Shown: positions 7,419 to 17,680, counted from the stretch's first letter. The stretch: 64,000 nucleotides of DNA from Solirubrobacteraceae bacterium (GCA_025449845.1 JANWIP010000006.1:62001-126000); one strand, 5' to 3'. Numbers and translations are program-made. The notes: generated by a model not told the origin, from the letters alone.

Positions 7419-9176
7419 ATGATCGTCCTCCTGCTCTTCGCATTTCTGGCAGGTGCCGGGACCGCGCTGTCACCGTGCGTGTTGCCGGTGCTGCCGGCTT
7501 TACTGGCGACAGCGGGTGCAGGCGGCAGGCGACGCCCCCTCGGTGTGGTGCTCGGCCTGAGCGTCACCTTCACCGTCACGATCGTCGGGATCGCCAAGGT
7601 AGTGGGCGGCGTGGGCCTCGGCTCAGACCCGCTACGCCTGCTGGCGGTGCTGGTGCTGCTGGGCTCAGGCGTGGCGCTGATGGTTCCCGCAATAGGCGAC
7701 CGTCTGGAGGCGCGCCTGTCGCGGCTGGCGGCGTTCGGTCCGCGCAATAGCGGGGACGGTTTCGCATCTGGCCTGGTGGTGGGCGCGGCGCTCGGCTTTG
7801 TCTATACCCCCTGCGCCGGCCCAATCCTCGCCGCCGTAATCTCGGTCAGCGCCGCGAGTGGGCGCAGCGTGGCGGTGGCGATCGCCTACTCGGCGGGCTC
7901 AGCGCTGGTGCTGCTGGCGCTGGCGCTCGGTGGGCGCAGCCTGTTCGATCGCGTGCGCGCCGCCGGCCGCGGCCCGGCGTTGCAGCGAACGCTCGGCGCG
8001 GTGATGGTGATCACGGCAGTAGCGATCCTGACCAACGTCGATGTGAGCTTCGACCAGTACATCGCGCAGCACATCCCCAACGTCAACCTGACGGCATCGC
8101 TTGAGAGTTCCCATGCGGTCCAGAGCCGCCTGGGCGAGGTCAGCGGGCACCAGCAGAAGTTCCTGGCCTCCTCGACGGCTCCCACCGTCGCACACCACGC
8201 CAGCCAGGCAAGCCTGCTGGCAGCAGCGCAGCAACTGCCCAACCTTGGCCCAGCGCCGGAATTCACCGAAACCGAGGATTGGTTCAACACTGAGGGCAAC
8301 CAGCCGTTGAGCATGAAGTCGCTGCGCGGACACGTGGTGCTGATCGATTTCTGGACCTACACCTGCATCAACTGCCTGCGCACCCTTCCCTACCTGAAAG
8401 CCTGGAACACCACCTACGCCCCGCATGGCCTGACGATCGTCGGCGTGCACACGCCGGAGTTCGCCTTCGAGCACGATGCGTCCAACGTCGCCAGTGCCAT
8501 TTCGCGCTTCGGCATCCACTACCCAGTGGTGCAGGACAACGAATACGGCACCTGGAACGCCTACGGCAACCAGTCCTGGCCGGCCGATTACCTGATCGAC
8601 GCCAGCGGCCAGGTGCGCTATGTCGCGATCGGCGAGGGCGACTACGCAAAGACGGAGTCCGCCATCCGCGCGCTGCTGGCCGAAGCCGGGGACAGCGTGG
8701 GCACGATGAGCCACCCGAAGGACGCAATCACGCCTAGCAGCGAAGCCACGCCTGAGACCTACTTGGGCACGGCGCGAGCGCAGGGCTGGACGAAAGGCCC
8801 GATATCTGGCCTGCACGACTATGGCGACTCGGCCTCAACCAAACTGGCGCCCAACGCATTCGCCTACGGCGGCAGCTGGAAGATCGCCGGTCAGCCTGCC
8901 ACAGCCGTCTCCGGCGCCACGATCGATGCAGAGGTGCAGGCCAAAGATGTCTACCTCGTGCTCAGCTCGGCAGGGAACCGTCCTCGCCAGATGCAGGTGC
9001 TGCTCGACGGCCACCCGATCCCCGCCGCGCTGGCGGGCGCGGATGTGCACAAGGGAGAGGTGACGGTCACCGGCGAACGCCTGTACTCACTGGTGTCTTT
9101 GCCTCACAACGAACAGCATCGTCTGACGCTGAGCCTGGCGCCGGGGATCTCGGGTTATTCGTTTACTTTCGGATAA
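7419..9176 (+). CDS. dipZ: DipZ-like fused CcdA/thioredoxin membrane thiol-disulfide protein
   Basis: A 585-residue fusion that moves reducing power across the membrane for extracytoplasmic disulfide reduction or cytochrome c maturation. Residues 1-200 are the CcdA/DsbD-type membrane domain with its two conserved half-sites, SPCVLPVLP (about 17-25) and YTPCAGP (about 129-135). Residues about 285-425 are an exported thioredoxin-like (TlpA/AhpC) domain with CINC at about 315-318 in WTYTCINCLRTLP. The last 150 residues form a beta-rich domain as in mycobacterial DipZ. Domain order and length match that family. A membrane cytochrome c at 31.9-32.4 kb, a cupredoxin and a Sco-like gene in the same window fit a respiratory/redox context. 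Confidence 0.9.
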   Translation: MIVLLLFAFLAGAGTALSPCVLPVLPALLATAGAGGRRRPLGVVLGLSVTFTVTIVGIAKVVGGVGLGSDPLRLLAVLVLLGSGVALMVPAIGDRLEARLSRLAAFGPRNSGDGFASGLVVGAALGFVYTPCAGPILAAVISVSAASGRSVAVAIAYSAGSALVLLALALGGRSLFDRVRAAGRGPALQRTLGAVMVITAVAILTNVDVSFDQYIAQHIPNVNLTASLESSHAVQSRLGEVSGHQQKFLASSTAPTVAHHASQASLLAAAQQLPNLGPAPEFTETEDWFNTEGNQPLSMKSLRGHVVLIDFWTYTCINCLRTLPYLKAWNTTYAPHGLTIVGVHTPEFAFEHDASNVASAISRFGIHYPVVQDNEYGTWNAYGNQSWPADYLIDASGQVRYVAIGEGDYAKTESAIRALLAEAGDSVGTMSHPKDAITPSSEATPETYLGTARAQGWTKGPISGLHDYGDSASTKLAPNAFAYGGSWKIAGQPATAVSGATIDAEVQAKDVYLVLSSAGNRPRQMQVLLDGHPIPAALAGADVHKGEVTVTGERLYSLVSLPHNEQHRLTLSLAPGISGYSFTFG

Positions 9177-9358
9177 CCAATCTGTCATCGCCCTCCACAA
9201 GTGCGAGAGGGACGAACGCAACCGAAAGAGGCGACGTCACCAATCTGTCCAGGGCAATCGATCCGAGTGCCCGACGGTATAGCCTGTTCGAGTTCTTGGA
9301 GGCAACCATCAGTGCCCCGGTCATCCCTGTGAGCCGCGGGACGAGGAGGTACGTGTCG

Positions 9359-11173
9359 ATGAGCAAGTTCAGAAGTCTGCTGACGCTAGCGCTGGCCGTG
9401 GGAGGACTCGCCGTGCTTGCGGCCGGCCTCAGCCCGTCGATCGCGGGCGCGGCGTTTGGCCCACCCGGCGGACCCACCTCACCACCGTTCTGGCAGTGCC
9501 CCGCCGTGGGCAAGAGCACCAGCTGTGCCTTCCTGATCGACGTCACAGACAGCGGAAACGTCATTTACCAGGACAGCAGCCAGGAGTTCTACGACCTCGG
9601 CGGCGACGACGAGATGGTCGCGGTGCAGAACGACTCCTCGACTCCGCTGGCTTCTCTGCATATCGGGGTCGCCGAATCCGGCGACAACCTCTTTGGATTC
9701 GAGGGCGACGGGCTATGCACCCCTGGCGTCGGAGCCGTCCCCAGCGGCTGCCCCTTTGGACCGGGTGGCAGCAACGAAGATCCCTTCGACTACTACGGGC
9801 CGGGCATGGCCTTCGCGCCGGGCTACAGCGCCGACGATGGGACCGTCGAATTCACGCCGGCCCTGCAGAGAGGGCAGTACGCATACTTTGGCCTGGATTC
9901 CCCATTTGAAACCAGCAAGGTCGTGATTCCGGTGGGCGGCAATGACTACCTCACGACGGCCCTGGCCGGCGGTTCACCCGAAAACGAACCGCAGATCTCC
10001 GCCCCGGCGCCCACCAACATCACCGATCAGGCGACGCTCGTGGGCCCCCACCACGAAGGGGCTGTTGGCACGATTGCATACAAGGTCTACTCAGACCCTG
10101 CCTGCAAGCAGCTCGTGAGCGGCGGCGACGCCACACCCGCTTCGGCGACAGTTACCGGCGGTCTCATCCCGTCGTCAAAGCCGGTAGGCGTAGGCCTCCC
10201 CACCGATGCCAACTACTACTGGCAGGCGACGTTCACGAGCACCGGCAGCACCACCCCCAGCGATCCGAGCTACAACACGAACGCCGTAACCGCATGCGGT
10301 GCCGAGGCGATGGCATTCGGCACGCCACCGCCGCGACCGCAGATCGGAGTCAGCACGACCCTCGCGGGCGGCGGGCATAGCGGCCCGAGCATCACCGTGC
10401 TGCCGGCCACCTCGGTGACCGACACTGCGGCGATCACCGGAACCAACGCGAATACGGCTACGGGCGTCGTCACGTACACCGTGTTCGCGGACGCGGGGTG
10501 CACGCAGCAGATCCGGGCATTCGCCGTCGGCACCGACACCCGGCAGGTGGCCGGGGGGTCCGCCGGGGCCTCAGGCGCTCTGAGTCTGCCGCTCGGAACG
10601 TACTACTTCCGGGCCACCTACTCCGGCGACGAAAGCCACGCTCCGGCGCAGAGCACCTGCGGCGGAGAGGTGCTCACGGTGGCGAACCCGGTGCCTCCGC
10701 CGCCGCCGAAGCCGAACAGCCTGTTCACTCCGGTCGGCAACCCGCAGTTCAACTCCAAGACAGGCCAGATCGTGGTGACAGCCCAGTTCCCGGCTCCCGG
10801 CACGGCGACCACCACGGGAATCGTGCAGCAGGGCGCCACACTGGCCCGCGTGAGGGAGGCACTCGCCGAAGCGGCCAGGCACAGGTCGGCGAGGTGCAGG
10901 CACGGCTTCGTCAAGAAGGGCCACAGGTGCGTGAACAACGCGCCGGTGGTGTTCGGCACGACGATCCTTGCGATCCCGGCGCCCGGCACCTACTCGATAG
11001 TCATCAACCCCGGCGCGAAGGCACTGAAGGCGTTGAAGGCCGGCAAGAAGCTGAACGTAGTCACCTCGACCACGTTCCAGAACCGCGCCGGCGGACAGCC
11101 TGTGACCCGCATCGGGGATGTGCAGGTCAAGCTGAAGCTCAAGAAGCACGGCCACAGGCACCGCAGGCACTAG
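9359..11173 (+). CDS. Secreted multidomain protein with Ig-like repeats
   Basis: A 604-residue exported protein of unknown function. The start is ATG 9359, with GAGGAGGT at 9343-9350 placed 8 bases upstream; upstream in-frame starts lack a ribosome site. Residues 1-32 form a signal peptide ending near AGA. The first 200 residues are Asp/Gly-rich. They are followed by two beta-sandwich Ig-like repeats (about 220-330 and 345-440), both with the pattern VxYxVxxDxxCxQ ... YYxxAxxxxG. Next come a proline spacer (PPPPPKPN, about 445) and a basic C-terminus ending in KKHGHRHRRH. It resembles cell-surface or matrix proteins of this lineage. The leader is about 75 nt if TATAGC near 9280 is the -10. 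Confidence 0.7.
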   Translation: MSKFRSLLTLALAVGGLAVLAAGLSPSIAGAAFGPPGGPTSPPFWQCPAVGKSTSCAFLIDVTDSGNVIYQDSSQEFYDLGGDDEMVAVQNDSSTPLASLHIGVAESGDNLFGFEGDGLCTPGVGAVPSGCPFGPGGSNEDPFDYYGPGMAFAPGYSADDGTVEFTPALQRGQYAYFGLDSPFETSKVVIPVGGNDYLTTALAGGSPENEPQISAPAPTNITDQATLVGPHHEGAVGTIAYKVYSDPACKQLVSGGDATPASATVTGGLIPSSKPVGVGLPTDANYYWQATFTSTGSTTPSDPSYNTNAVTACGAEAMAFGTPPPRPQIGVSTTLAGGGHSGPSITVLPATSVTDTAAITGTNANTATGVVTYTVFADAGCTQQIRAFAVGTDTRQVAGGSAGASGALSLPLGTYYFRATYSGDESHAPAQSTCGGEVLTVANPVPPPPPKPNSLFTPVGNPQFNSKTGQIVVTAQFPAPGTATTTGIVQQGATLARVREALAEAARHRSARCRHGFVKKGHRCVNNAPVVFGTTILAIPAPGTYSIVINPGAKALKALKAGKKLNVVTSTTFQNRAGGQPVTRIGDVQVKLKLKKHGHRHRRH

Positions 11174-11210
11174 CCGCCGGAATGGCAGACAGCAGCTGAG
11201 AACGCAAAGA

Positions 11211-11234
11211 CGGGGCGCCCAAGTGGGCGCCCCG
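11211..11234 (+). terminator. Strong GC hairpin after the secreted protein gene
   Basis: CGGGGCGCCC (11211-11220), loop AAGT, then GGGCGCCCCG (11225-11234) make a perfect 10-bp stem, 37 bases after the stop at 11173. There is no long T run, as is common in high-GC actinobacteria. Confidence 0.65.
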
Positions 11235-11280
11235 TTCCGTGCTCGCGGTCGCCGGAACGAGGATCACCCTCCACGACGCA

Positions 11281-11286
11281 TACAAT
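11281..11286 (+). promoter_or_regulatory. -10 element TACAAT (leaderless)
   Basis: TACAAT ends 6 bases before the ATG at 11293. This places the expected transcription start on the start codon. Confidence 0.6.
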
Positions 11287-11292
11287 GAGCTC

Positions 11293-11874
11293 ATGGAGGG
11301 TTCTGCCCCAGAGCTGATCGCTCACAGTTGGCTGCGCTGCTACCGCTGCTGGTCTCAGGATCTCGAGGTGCAGGTGCACTACGAGGGCATCCACAAGATC
11401 GACCCGGAGACAGGCGAGCGCTCAGAAGTGGTGGACGAGCTGCAGGAGGCCGTGGTGCAGTGCCTCGACTGCATGCACGATCAGCCCCACCTGGGCTTCT
11501 CAAACGGCCGCGTAGAGCCGATCGAGGACCGCTGGGAACGAATGATCGCGGGTACTCCCTGGGTTGCCTCGTGCACTGTGGCAGTGGACTCCGAGGATGT
11601 CGAGAGCTGCTCCGGGCCCGAGGCCGGCGACGCCCTCTCCTACGCGGCCTTCGGCGATCACGGCGTGCGTGAGTTCTTCACGCACGTGCGCTTCCACAAG
11701 CACGAAGACGACGCGCGGATCATCGTGCATCTGCTGGTCGAGCTGTATGCGCGCTCGCTGGATGAGGCAACCGAGGTCCTGGAATCTGCCGCGCGCGGCC
11801 AGCTGACGATCACCTCATTGGCCGAGGAGTCACGCCCCCCTGCAGCCGCAGCCGAGCCGCACGGCCACGAATAG
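11293..11874 (+). CDS. Hypothetical protein with four-cysteine zinc-ribbon-like motif
   Basis: A 193-residue cytoplasmic protein of unknown function. Two CxxC pairs, Cys16/Cys19 (LRCYRCW) and Cys57/Cys60 (VQCLDCMH), are spaced as in a zinc ribbon or rubredoxin-like knuckle. The rest is acidic, with a long predicted helix at RIIVHLLVELYARSLDEATEVLESAARG and an Ala/Pro-rich C-terminus. ATG 11293 is chosen because TACAAT lies 6 bases upstream; the longer frame would place the promoter inside the gene. It stands alone, with pckG converging from the other side. Confidence 0.7.
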   Translation: MEGSAPELIAHSWLRCYRCWSQDLEVQVHYEGIHKIDPETGERSEVVDELQEAVVQCLDCMHDQPHLGFSNGRVEPIEDRWERMIAGTPWVASCTVAVDSEDVESCSGPEAGDALSYAAFGDHGVREFFTHVRFHKHEDDARIIVHLLVELYARSLDEATEVLESAARGQLTITSLAEESRPPAAAAEPHGHE

Positions 11875-11985
11875 CCTGTCCTGGCCGCCGGCACCCGCCA
11901 GGACCGCCGACCGCCGGCGCCACTGACCGCCAGACCTCTACTGACCGCCGCTCACATTGAGCGACGGCCCTCCCCCAGCGGCGCG

Positions 11986-13824
11986 TCAGGCGAGCCGCTG
12001 CTCCAAGGCTTTGAGCTGATCGTGCAACTCCCGCGGCAGGTTGTCGAACTTCGCGAAGTGCTCGTGGAAATGGGGCAGCTGCTCACGCCACTCGCCGATG
12101 TCCACCCGCAGCAGCTCGGCGATCGCCTCCGGTGAGACGTCCACGCCGCGCGTGTCGATGCCCTCGACGCCCTCGGGCGGAACGATGCCGATCGGCGTCT
12201 CACGGGCAGCGCCGTGGCCAGCACAGCGGGCGAACACCCACGCCAGCACGCGTGAGTTATCGCCGAAGCCAGGCCACAGGAAGCGCCCGTCCTCACCTTT
12301 GCGGAACCAGTTGACGTAGAAGATCTTCGGCAGCTTGGCGCCGGGACGACGCCCCATCTGGAGCCAATGCCCGAAGTAATCGGCCATGTTGTAGCCGCAG
12401 AAAGGCAGCATCGCGAAGGGATCAAAACGCAGCTCGCCGACTTTGCCGGCGGCGGCAGCGGTCTTCTCGGAGCTCATGATCGAGCCGAGGAACACACCGT
12501 GCTCCCAGCCGAGCGCCTCGGTCACGAGCGGCACGACGGTCGAGCGGCGACCACCGAAGAGCATCGCGTCGATCGGAACACCGGCGGGGTCCTGCCACTC
12601 GGGCGCGATCGCGGGGTCCTGGGCGGCGGGAGCGGTAAAGCGCGCGTTGGGGTGCGCGGCTGGGGTCCCCGATGCCGGGGTCCAGTCCTCGCCATGCCAG
12701 TCCACGAGATGCGCGGGAGCATCGGGCGTGAGGCCCTCCCACCACACATCACCGTCGTCGGTCAGGGCGCAGTTGGTGAAGATGGAGTTGCTGGCGATGG
12801 TGTGAATGGCATTGGGGTTGGTCTGCACGCCGGTGCCAGGGGCCACGCCGAAGAAGCCGGCCTCGGGGTTGATGGCGTACAGCTGACCGTCCTCGCCGAA
12901 CTTCATCCAGGCGATGTCATCGCCGATCGTCTCGACTGTCCAGCCATCAAGCGTGGGGATGAGCATCGCCAGATTGGTCTTGCCACAGGCGCTGGGGAAG
13001 GCCGCGGCGATGTACTTCACGTCGCCCTCGGGCGAGATCAGCTTGAGGATCAGCATGTGCTCGGCCATCCAGCCCTCATCGCGAGCCATCACGGAGGCGA
13101 TGCGCAGTGCCAGACACTTCTTCCCCAGCAACGCGTTGCCGCCGTAGCCGGAGCCAAAGGACCAGATCTCGCGGGTCTCGGGGAAGTGCACGATGTACTT
13201 GTTCTCAGCGTTACAAGGCCAGGGCACGTCTTGCGTGGGATGCCCGGGGGCAGGATGGGCAGGGTCGGTGTCCAGCGGCATGCCCACGGAGTGCAGGCAA
13301 GGCACGAACTCGCCTTCCTCGCCAAGCGCGTCCAGCGCGGCCTGGCCCATGCGGGTCATGATGCGCATGCTCACGGCCACATACGCCGAATCGGTCAGCT
13401 GCACGCCGATCTGACTCTTGTCCGAGCCGAGCGGGCCCATGGAGAAGGGCACGACGTACATCGTGCGACCCCGCATCGAGCCTTGAAAGAGCTCACCCAG
13501 CGCCTCGCGCATCTCAGCCGGCTCGCGCCAGTTGTTGGTGGGGCCGGCATCGGCCTCGGTCGCTGAACAGATGAAGGTGCGGTCCTCCACACGTGCCACG
13601 TCGCCGGGGTCCGAGAGCGCCAGGTAGGAGTTGGGGCGCTTGGCGTCAGAAAGCTTGCGGAAGGTGCCTGCCTCGACCAAGCCCTGGCAGAGGTTCTCGT
13701 ACTCCTGGGCGGAGCCGTCGCACCAGTAGATCTCCTGCGGTTCGGTCAGAGCCGCGGTCTCCTCGACCCAGCTCAGCAGGCGCTTGTTCTCGGTATTGGC
13801 GGTGGCGGTGGCAGTGGTCTCCAT
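11986..13824 (-). CDS. pckG: Phosphoenolpyruvate carboxykinase (GTP)
   Basis: Converts oxaloacetate and GTP to PEP, CO2 and GDP, the entry to gluconeogenesis. The 612-residue length fits the GTP-dependent class (ATP enzymes are about 530). Key sites are the kinase-1a loop FPSACGKTN (about 275-280), [13 protein letters not shown] with the metal-binding Asp, RFTAPA and the C-terminal [11 protein letters not shown] nucleobase loop. ATG 13824 follows GAGGAG about 14 bases upstream; a longer open frame runs into maoC without similarity. The first 12 residues are a Thr/Ala repeat (ETTATATA). Its position beside the glyoxylate- and C4-forming enzymes suggests it drains ethylmalonyl-CoA-pathway carbon to sugars. 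Confidence 0.95.
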   Translation of the reverse strand: METTATATANTENKRLLSWVEETAALTEPQEIYWCDGSAQEYENLCQGLVEAGTFRKLSDAKRPNSYLALSDPGDVARVEDRTFICSATEADAGPTNNWREPAEMREALGELFQGSMRGRTMYVVPFSMGPLGSDKSQIGVQLTDSAYVAVSMRIMTRMGQAALDALGEEGEFVPCLHSVGMPLDTDPAHPAPGHPTQDVPWPCNAENKYIVHFPETREIWSFGSGYGGNALLGKKCLALRIASVMARDEGWMAEHMLILKLISPEGDVKYIAAAFPSACGKTNLAMLIPTLDGWTVETIGDDIAWMKFGEDGQLYAINPEAGFFGVAPGTGVQTNPNAIHTIASNSIFTNCALTDDGDVWWEGLTPDAPAHLVDWHGEDWTPASGTPAAHPNARFTAPAAQDPAIAPEWQDPAGVPIDAMLFGGRRSTVVPLVTEALGWEHGVFLGSIMSSEKTAAAAGKVGELRFDPFAMLPFCGYNMADYFGHWLQMGRRPGAKLPKIFYVNWFRKGEDGRFLWPGFGDNSRVLAWVFARCAGHGAARETPIGIVPPEGVEGIDTRGVDVSPEAIAELLRVDIGEWREQLPHFHEHFAKFDNLPRELHDQLKALEQRLA

Positions 13825-14044
13825 GACGTGTATGCGGCTCCTCGGTGATCGCTGTGGGGTACTCGCCGGGAACGCGTCGCGGGTGTCATCCCTGCCCGCG
13901 ACGCACGCGATGCTGGCTCGCATCGCGGTACAGGCGATCCATGGAGGGTACCGGACTGACTCCGTCGGGGGTGGGACCCAGACGGCCGGGGATTCTGGAC
14001 CCGGACAGCCGCGGGGCTCGGCCAGACGGTCGCCAGGACCCGAC

Positions 14045-14566
14045 TCAGGCAGCCGCGGGGTCCTTGCGGGGCACCAGCACGAGTCGCTTGAACTCCGCCA
14101 CCAGCACGCCGTCCTGGTTGAGCACACGCGTATGCACCCTGACGGTGCCCCTGTCGGGCTTTGACTGAGACTCGCGCTTCTCCAGCACCTCGGACTCGCA
14201 GAAGAGCGTGTCTCCATGGAAGACGGGTGCCGGGTGCTTAAGCTCTTCAGTGGCCAGATTGGCGATCGCCTTGCCGGAGACATCGCTGACGGACATGCCG
14301 AGCGCCAGCGAGTACACCAGCGGCCCCACGACCACGTTGCGCCCCTGCTGGGAACGGGAGGCATAGACATCGTTGATGTGCAGCGGATGATGATTCATGG
14401 TGATGAGGCAGAACAGGTGATCGTCGGCCTCGGTGACGGTCTTGGCAGGCCAGTGCTTGTAGATGGCGCCAACCTCGAACTCCTCCAGATAGCGGCCATA
14501 GGGATGGGCGCCGCTGGCCTCACGGGCGGCCTGGTCTGTCTCAACGGTGGTCGTCTCGGTACTCAA
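14045..14566 (-). CDS. MaoC-family dehydratase, candidate mesaconyl-CoA hydratase
   Basis: A 173-residue single hot-dog-fold hydratase. The hydratase core is [19 protein letters not shown] (about 50-70), with the catalytic Asp/His-type residues of MaoC enzymes, followed by [12 protein letters not shown] and a [15 protein letters not shown] strand. I choose TTG 14566 because AGGAG lies 5-6 bases upstream; in-frame GTG/TTG codons up to 14623 lack a ribosome site. In Rhodobacter mesaconyl-CoA hydratase is a two-domain protein of about 340 residues, so this would be the short form. It is divergent from the malyl-CoA-lyase-like gene, 104 bp apart, which pairs the two successive steps. Enoyl-CoA hydratase activity in another pathway is the alternative. 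Confidence 0.8.
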   Translation of the reverse strand: MSTETTTVETDQAAREASGAHPYGRYLEEFEVGAIYKHWPAKTVTEADDHLFCLITMNHHPLHINDVYASRSQQGRNVVVGPLVYSLALGMSVSDVSGKAIANLATEELKHPAPVFHGDTLFCESEVLEKRESQSKPDRGTVRVHTRVLNQDGVLVAEFKRLVLVPRKDPAAA

Positions 14567-14632
14567 TGCACTCTCCTGTTGCTGGATCTTGGGTGCCGCA
14601 TCATGGCGCACCACTGAAGTCAATAGGGCTGA

Positions 14633-14655
14633 GAGGCCGGCGAGCCGGGCCCTCT
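14633..14655. repeat. REP-like intergenic element, half copy A
   Basis: GGCCGGCGAGCCGGGCCCTC matches, in reverse orientation, the left half of the dispersed element consensus. It sits directly on the promoter region of the malyl-CoA-lyase-like gene. Confidence 0.65.
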
Positions 14656-14660
14656 ATATT
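14655..14660 (+). promoter_or_regulatory. -10 element TATATT of the CoA ester lyase gene
   Basis: TATATT ends 10 bases before ATG 14671, giving a leader of at most about 3-4 nt. Confidence 0.55.
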
Positions 14661-14670
14661 CTCTCAGCCT

Positions 14671-15735
14671 ATGCGTAATCCACGAGCTTTCTTCAACCCC
14701 CTCGCCATCGGCGCCCCCGAGCCCGCCCGCGAGATTCCCTTTAAGCCGTCCCGAATGATCCACTTCCTCGACTTCTCCAACGAGAAGATGGTGGCCAAGG
14801 TCCCCGATATCGCGCCCAAGGTGGACATCCTGCTGGGCAATCTGGAGGATGCGGTTCCAGTCGAAAACAAGCTCGCGGCCCGTGCCGGGCTGATCAAGGT
14901 CGGCCGCGAAATGGATCTCGGCGACACCGCGCTGTGGACACGCATCAACGAGCTGGCCTCCCCCTGGATGCTCGATGACATCACCGAACTGGTCACCGAG
15001 ATCGGAGACAAGCTTGAGGTCATCATGGTCCCCAAGGTCGAGGGCGCCGAGGACATCCATTACGTGGATCGCCTGCTGGCGCAGTTGGAGGCCAAAGCAG
15101 GGCTTGAGCGCCCGATCTTGCTGCACGCGATCCTCGAGACCTCGCTCGGCGTGGCCAACCTGGAGGAGATCGCCGCCGCCAGTCCGCGCATCCAGGGCAT
15201 GAGCTTCGGCCCCGCCGACCTGGCGGCCTCGCGGCGGATGAAGACGACCCGCGTGGGCGGCGGGCACCCCGGCTACCGCACAATCGCCGACCCAGACCCC
15301 GAAAATCCAGAGGCGGTCCGCCCGAGCTACCAGCAGGACCCGTGGCACTACTCGATCGCCCGCATGGTCGACGCCTGCACGGCGGTCGGCGCGCTGCCCT
15401 TCTACGGCCCCTACGGCGACATCAAGGACGAGGAGGGCTGCGAAACGCAGTTCCGCGCCTCCTTCCTGCTGGGCTGCGTCGGAGCCTGGTCGCTGCACCC
15501 CGCGCAGATCGCGATCGCCAAGCGTGTCTATTCGCCGGACCCCGAGGAGGTCGCCTTCGCCAAGAAGGTGATCGAGGCGATCCCCGACGGCCGCGGCGTG
15601 CACATGATCGACGGCAAGATGCAGGACGACGCCACCTGGAAGCAGTGCCAGGTGATGGTTGGCCTGGCCGAGATGCTCGCGCGCAAGGACCCAGAGCTAG
15701 CCGAGGCCTACGGGTTCGCGCCGGCCGGCGTCTAG
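14671..15735 (+). CDS. mcl: HpcH/CitE-type CoA ester lyase, malyl-CoA/beta-methylmalyl-CoA lyase candidate
   Basis: A 354-residue CitE-superfamily aldolase. In the ethylmalonyl-CoA pathway this enzyme splits beta-methylmalyl-CoA to glyoxylate and propionyl-CoA, and L-malyl-CoA to acetyl-CoA and glyoxylate. Visible features are the phosphate-CoA arm [22 protein letters not shown] (about 60-66) with the metal-ligand acid, [12 protein letters not shown], the second metal acid in [19 protein letters not shown], and [13 protein letters not shown]. The last motif and the length fit the malyl-CoA lyase group rather than the roughly 290-residue CitE. It is divergent from the MaoC hydratase gene. A (S)-citramalyl-CoA lyase role cannot be excluded. 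Confidence 0.85.
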   Translation: MRNPRAFFNPLAIGAPEPAREIPFKPSRMIHFLDFSNEKMVAKVPDIAPKVDILLGNLEDAVPVENKLAARAGLIKVGREMDLGDTALWTRINELASPWMLDDITELVTEIGDKLEVIMVPKVEGAEDIHYVDRLLAQLEAKAGLERPILLHAILETSLGVANLEEIAAASPRIQGMSFGPADLAASRRMKTTRVGGGHPGYRTIADPDPENPEAVRPSYQQDPWHYSIARMVDACTAVGALPFYGPYGDIKDEEGCETQFRASFLLGCVGAWSLHPAQIAIAKRVYSPDPEEVAFAKKVIEAIPDGRGVHMIDGKMQDDATWKQCQVMVGLAEMLARKDPELAEAYGFAPAGV

Positions 15736-15736
15736 G

Positions 15737-15890
15737 CCACGCTGACCTGGCCTGCCACGCTGACCTGGCCTGCCACGCTGAACCTGGCCCGCCCACACTT
15801 CTTACGCTGAGCCTGGCCCCTGCCCACGCTTCTCACGCTGAGCCCTGCCCCTGCCCCTGCCCCTGCCCCTGCCCCTGCCCACGGTTTCAC
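15737..15890. repeat. Tandem repeats: CACGCTGACCTGGCCTG units then a hexanucleotide array
   Basis: After the lyase stop the sequence is made of decaying copies of a CACGCTGACCTGGCCTG-type unit (15737-15800). It then degenerates into an array of the hexamer CCCTGC/GCCCCT from about 15843 to 15880. No coding capacity is seen in this 193-bp gap. Confidence 0.8.
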
Positions 15891-15928
15891 GGTTCACGCC
15901 AAGCCTGGGTGCTGCCGATGAGAAGAGG

Positions 15929-17657
15929 ATGAAGCGCGGACTTCGCATCTCCGTGGCGTGGCTCGGCGCACTCGCGCTCGGCCTGCCGGCGGCAGCGAGC
16001 GCCGCGGCGCCGGTCTCACAGTCGTTCATGACCCCCGGCGAGCAGCAGTTCGTGGTGCCGCCCGGGGTTACGAGCGTGCAGTTGACGCTCCTCGGAGGAA
16101 GCGGCGCAGCGGGCGACGACGGGGCGCCCGGTGGGATGGGCGCGACCGTGACCGCAACACTCGCGGTAAGCCCCGGCGAAATCCTGTATGCCGAGGTGGC
16201 AGGCAACGGGGTACCGCTTACTTCGAGCACCGGAGACCCCGGTGGCTATGGCGGCGGCGGCGAAGGTGGCTTTCGCCAGACCTTCGGGACCCAGCAAGGC
16301 GGCGGAGGCGGAGGCGGCGCATCTGACGTGCGACGCTGCTCAGCGAGCGCGCCGCCGTCTGGCTGCGGTGTCCAGCAATCGCTCGCTTCGCGCCTGCTCG
16401 TCGCAGGTGGCGGCGGTGGGGGTGGCGGGCACGGGGAATCACCGCCGTCGATAGCGGGCGGCAACGGTGGCGCAGCCGATATGACTGGCAGCGCCGGTCG
16501 ATCGAAATGGCGGCGAAGCCGGCGGTAGCGGGGGGCTGCGTGCAACCTCATCCGCGGGAGGATCCGCGGGCAGCCCGTCCTCCGCGTGCGAACCCATCAG
16601 CGACAGCGGCTGCCCCTCGGCAGGGCAGCTTGGGACGGGCGGACTCGGCGGCTATGACTTCAGCGGTGGCGGCGGCGGGGGCGGAGGAGGAATCTTCGGT
16701 GGTGGCGGAGGAGGCGGCGGCCAAGGCACGATCAACCCATCGTTCATCGTGACCAGTGGCGGTGGCGGGGGTGGCGGCGGCGGCTCCTCGGGCATTCCCG
16801 CAGGCGCGGCTGGCATCTCGGGCTTCTCGCTGCTGCCAACGGCGGAAGGAGCCCAGCCCTCAGCCACTTTCACCTGGACTCCCGCGATGCCGGCGGTCAT
16901 CACCGCCGCACCAGGCGCCATCACCGCTACGACCGCGGGCCTTAACGGCACGGTCAACCCAGACGCGTGGCAGGTGATGAGCTGTGCCTTCGCCATCTCG
17001 CCGGCGGCGTCCGGGGTCTCGACATTCCCATGCGCGCAGCAACTCGGCAACGGCGGCACCCCCATCCCAGTCTCAGCGACCGCCACGGGCCTCTCACCCG
17101 GCACCACATACACAGTGATGCTCGTCGCGGCGAGCATCCAGGGCATGGGCAGCGGCAACCCTGTGGTCTTCACCACCCCGTCCTCCAACGGCAATCCCCC
17201 ATCGATCGGCAGCGGCACAGGTCGAGGCCCGGTGATCAGCGCCTTGAAGCTGAGCCCCACACGCTTTCGCCGTGGCAAGCACGCCGCAAAGATCGCCGGC
17301 CGCCCTCACCACGGCAAGCCGAACACCCCCATTGGCACCACGATCTCCTTCCAGCTCTCCAGCACGGCGAGCGTCACCCTCAGCTTCCAACGCACCCAGC
17401 CCGGCCAACTCGCCGACCACAGCTGCCTCGCCCCTTCCCCCAAGCGCCACCACCCCCGCCGCTGCACCCGCTACTCCTCCACCTCCGGCACCCTTACCCT
17501 CCCCGCCCACGCCGGCAGCAACCGCATCCACTTCGAAGGCATCCTCGACGGCACCCGCCGACTCCTCCCAGGCAGCTACCAGCTGACCCTCTCGGGCGGC
17601 GACGCTGCGGGCACCACCACGGCCGCGCAGCACCCGACGTTTACGTTGCTCCCGTAG
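15929..17657 (+). pseudogene. Secreted glycine-rich protein gene split by a +1 frameshift
   Basis: Read as one gene this would encode about 575 residues: a signal peptide (1-26, ending ASA), a beta-rich start, and a very long glycine-rich region with GGGGGGG runs. A fibronectin-III-like module (PGAITATTAGLNGTVNP to SPGTTYTVMLVAAS) and a C-terminal beta domain ending at 17657 follow. The first frame stops at 16528 after the out-of-character tail KWRRSRR. Dropping one A from the AAA at 16505-16507 restores an uninterrupted glycine-rich frame (NGGEAGGSGG and onward) into the frame that ends at 17657. No stop occurs in that joined frame. It may be a true pseudogene, a phase-variable gene or a sequencing error. 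Confidence 0.75.
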
Positions 17658-17663
17658 TCCGTG

Positions 17664-17669
17664 TAGGGT
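17664..17669 (+). promoter_or_regulatory. -10 element TAGGGT of the sucC-like operon
   Basis: TGTAGGGT, an extended -10 type, ends 11 bases before the ATG at 17681 and lies only 7 bases after the upstream stop codon. Confidence 0.5.
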
Positions 17670-17680
17670 TCCGCGCCGAA

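Noticed and set aside
12367..13566. 399-codon plus-strand frame opposite pckG
   Set aside because: The minus-strand PEP carboxykinase is unambiguous; the opposite frame is His/Gly/Arg-rich without any motif.
15843..15880. CRISPR-like array
   Set aside because: It is a plain hexanucleotide repeat without spacers, and no cas gene is in the window.
17272..17586. Pro/Ser/Thr-rich plus-strand frame inside the glycine-rich pseudogene
   Set aside because: Out of frame with the restored protein and made of low-complexity codons only.
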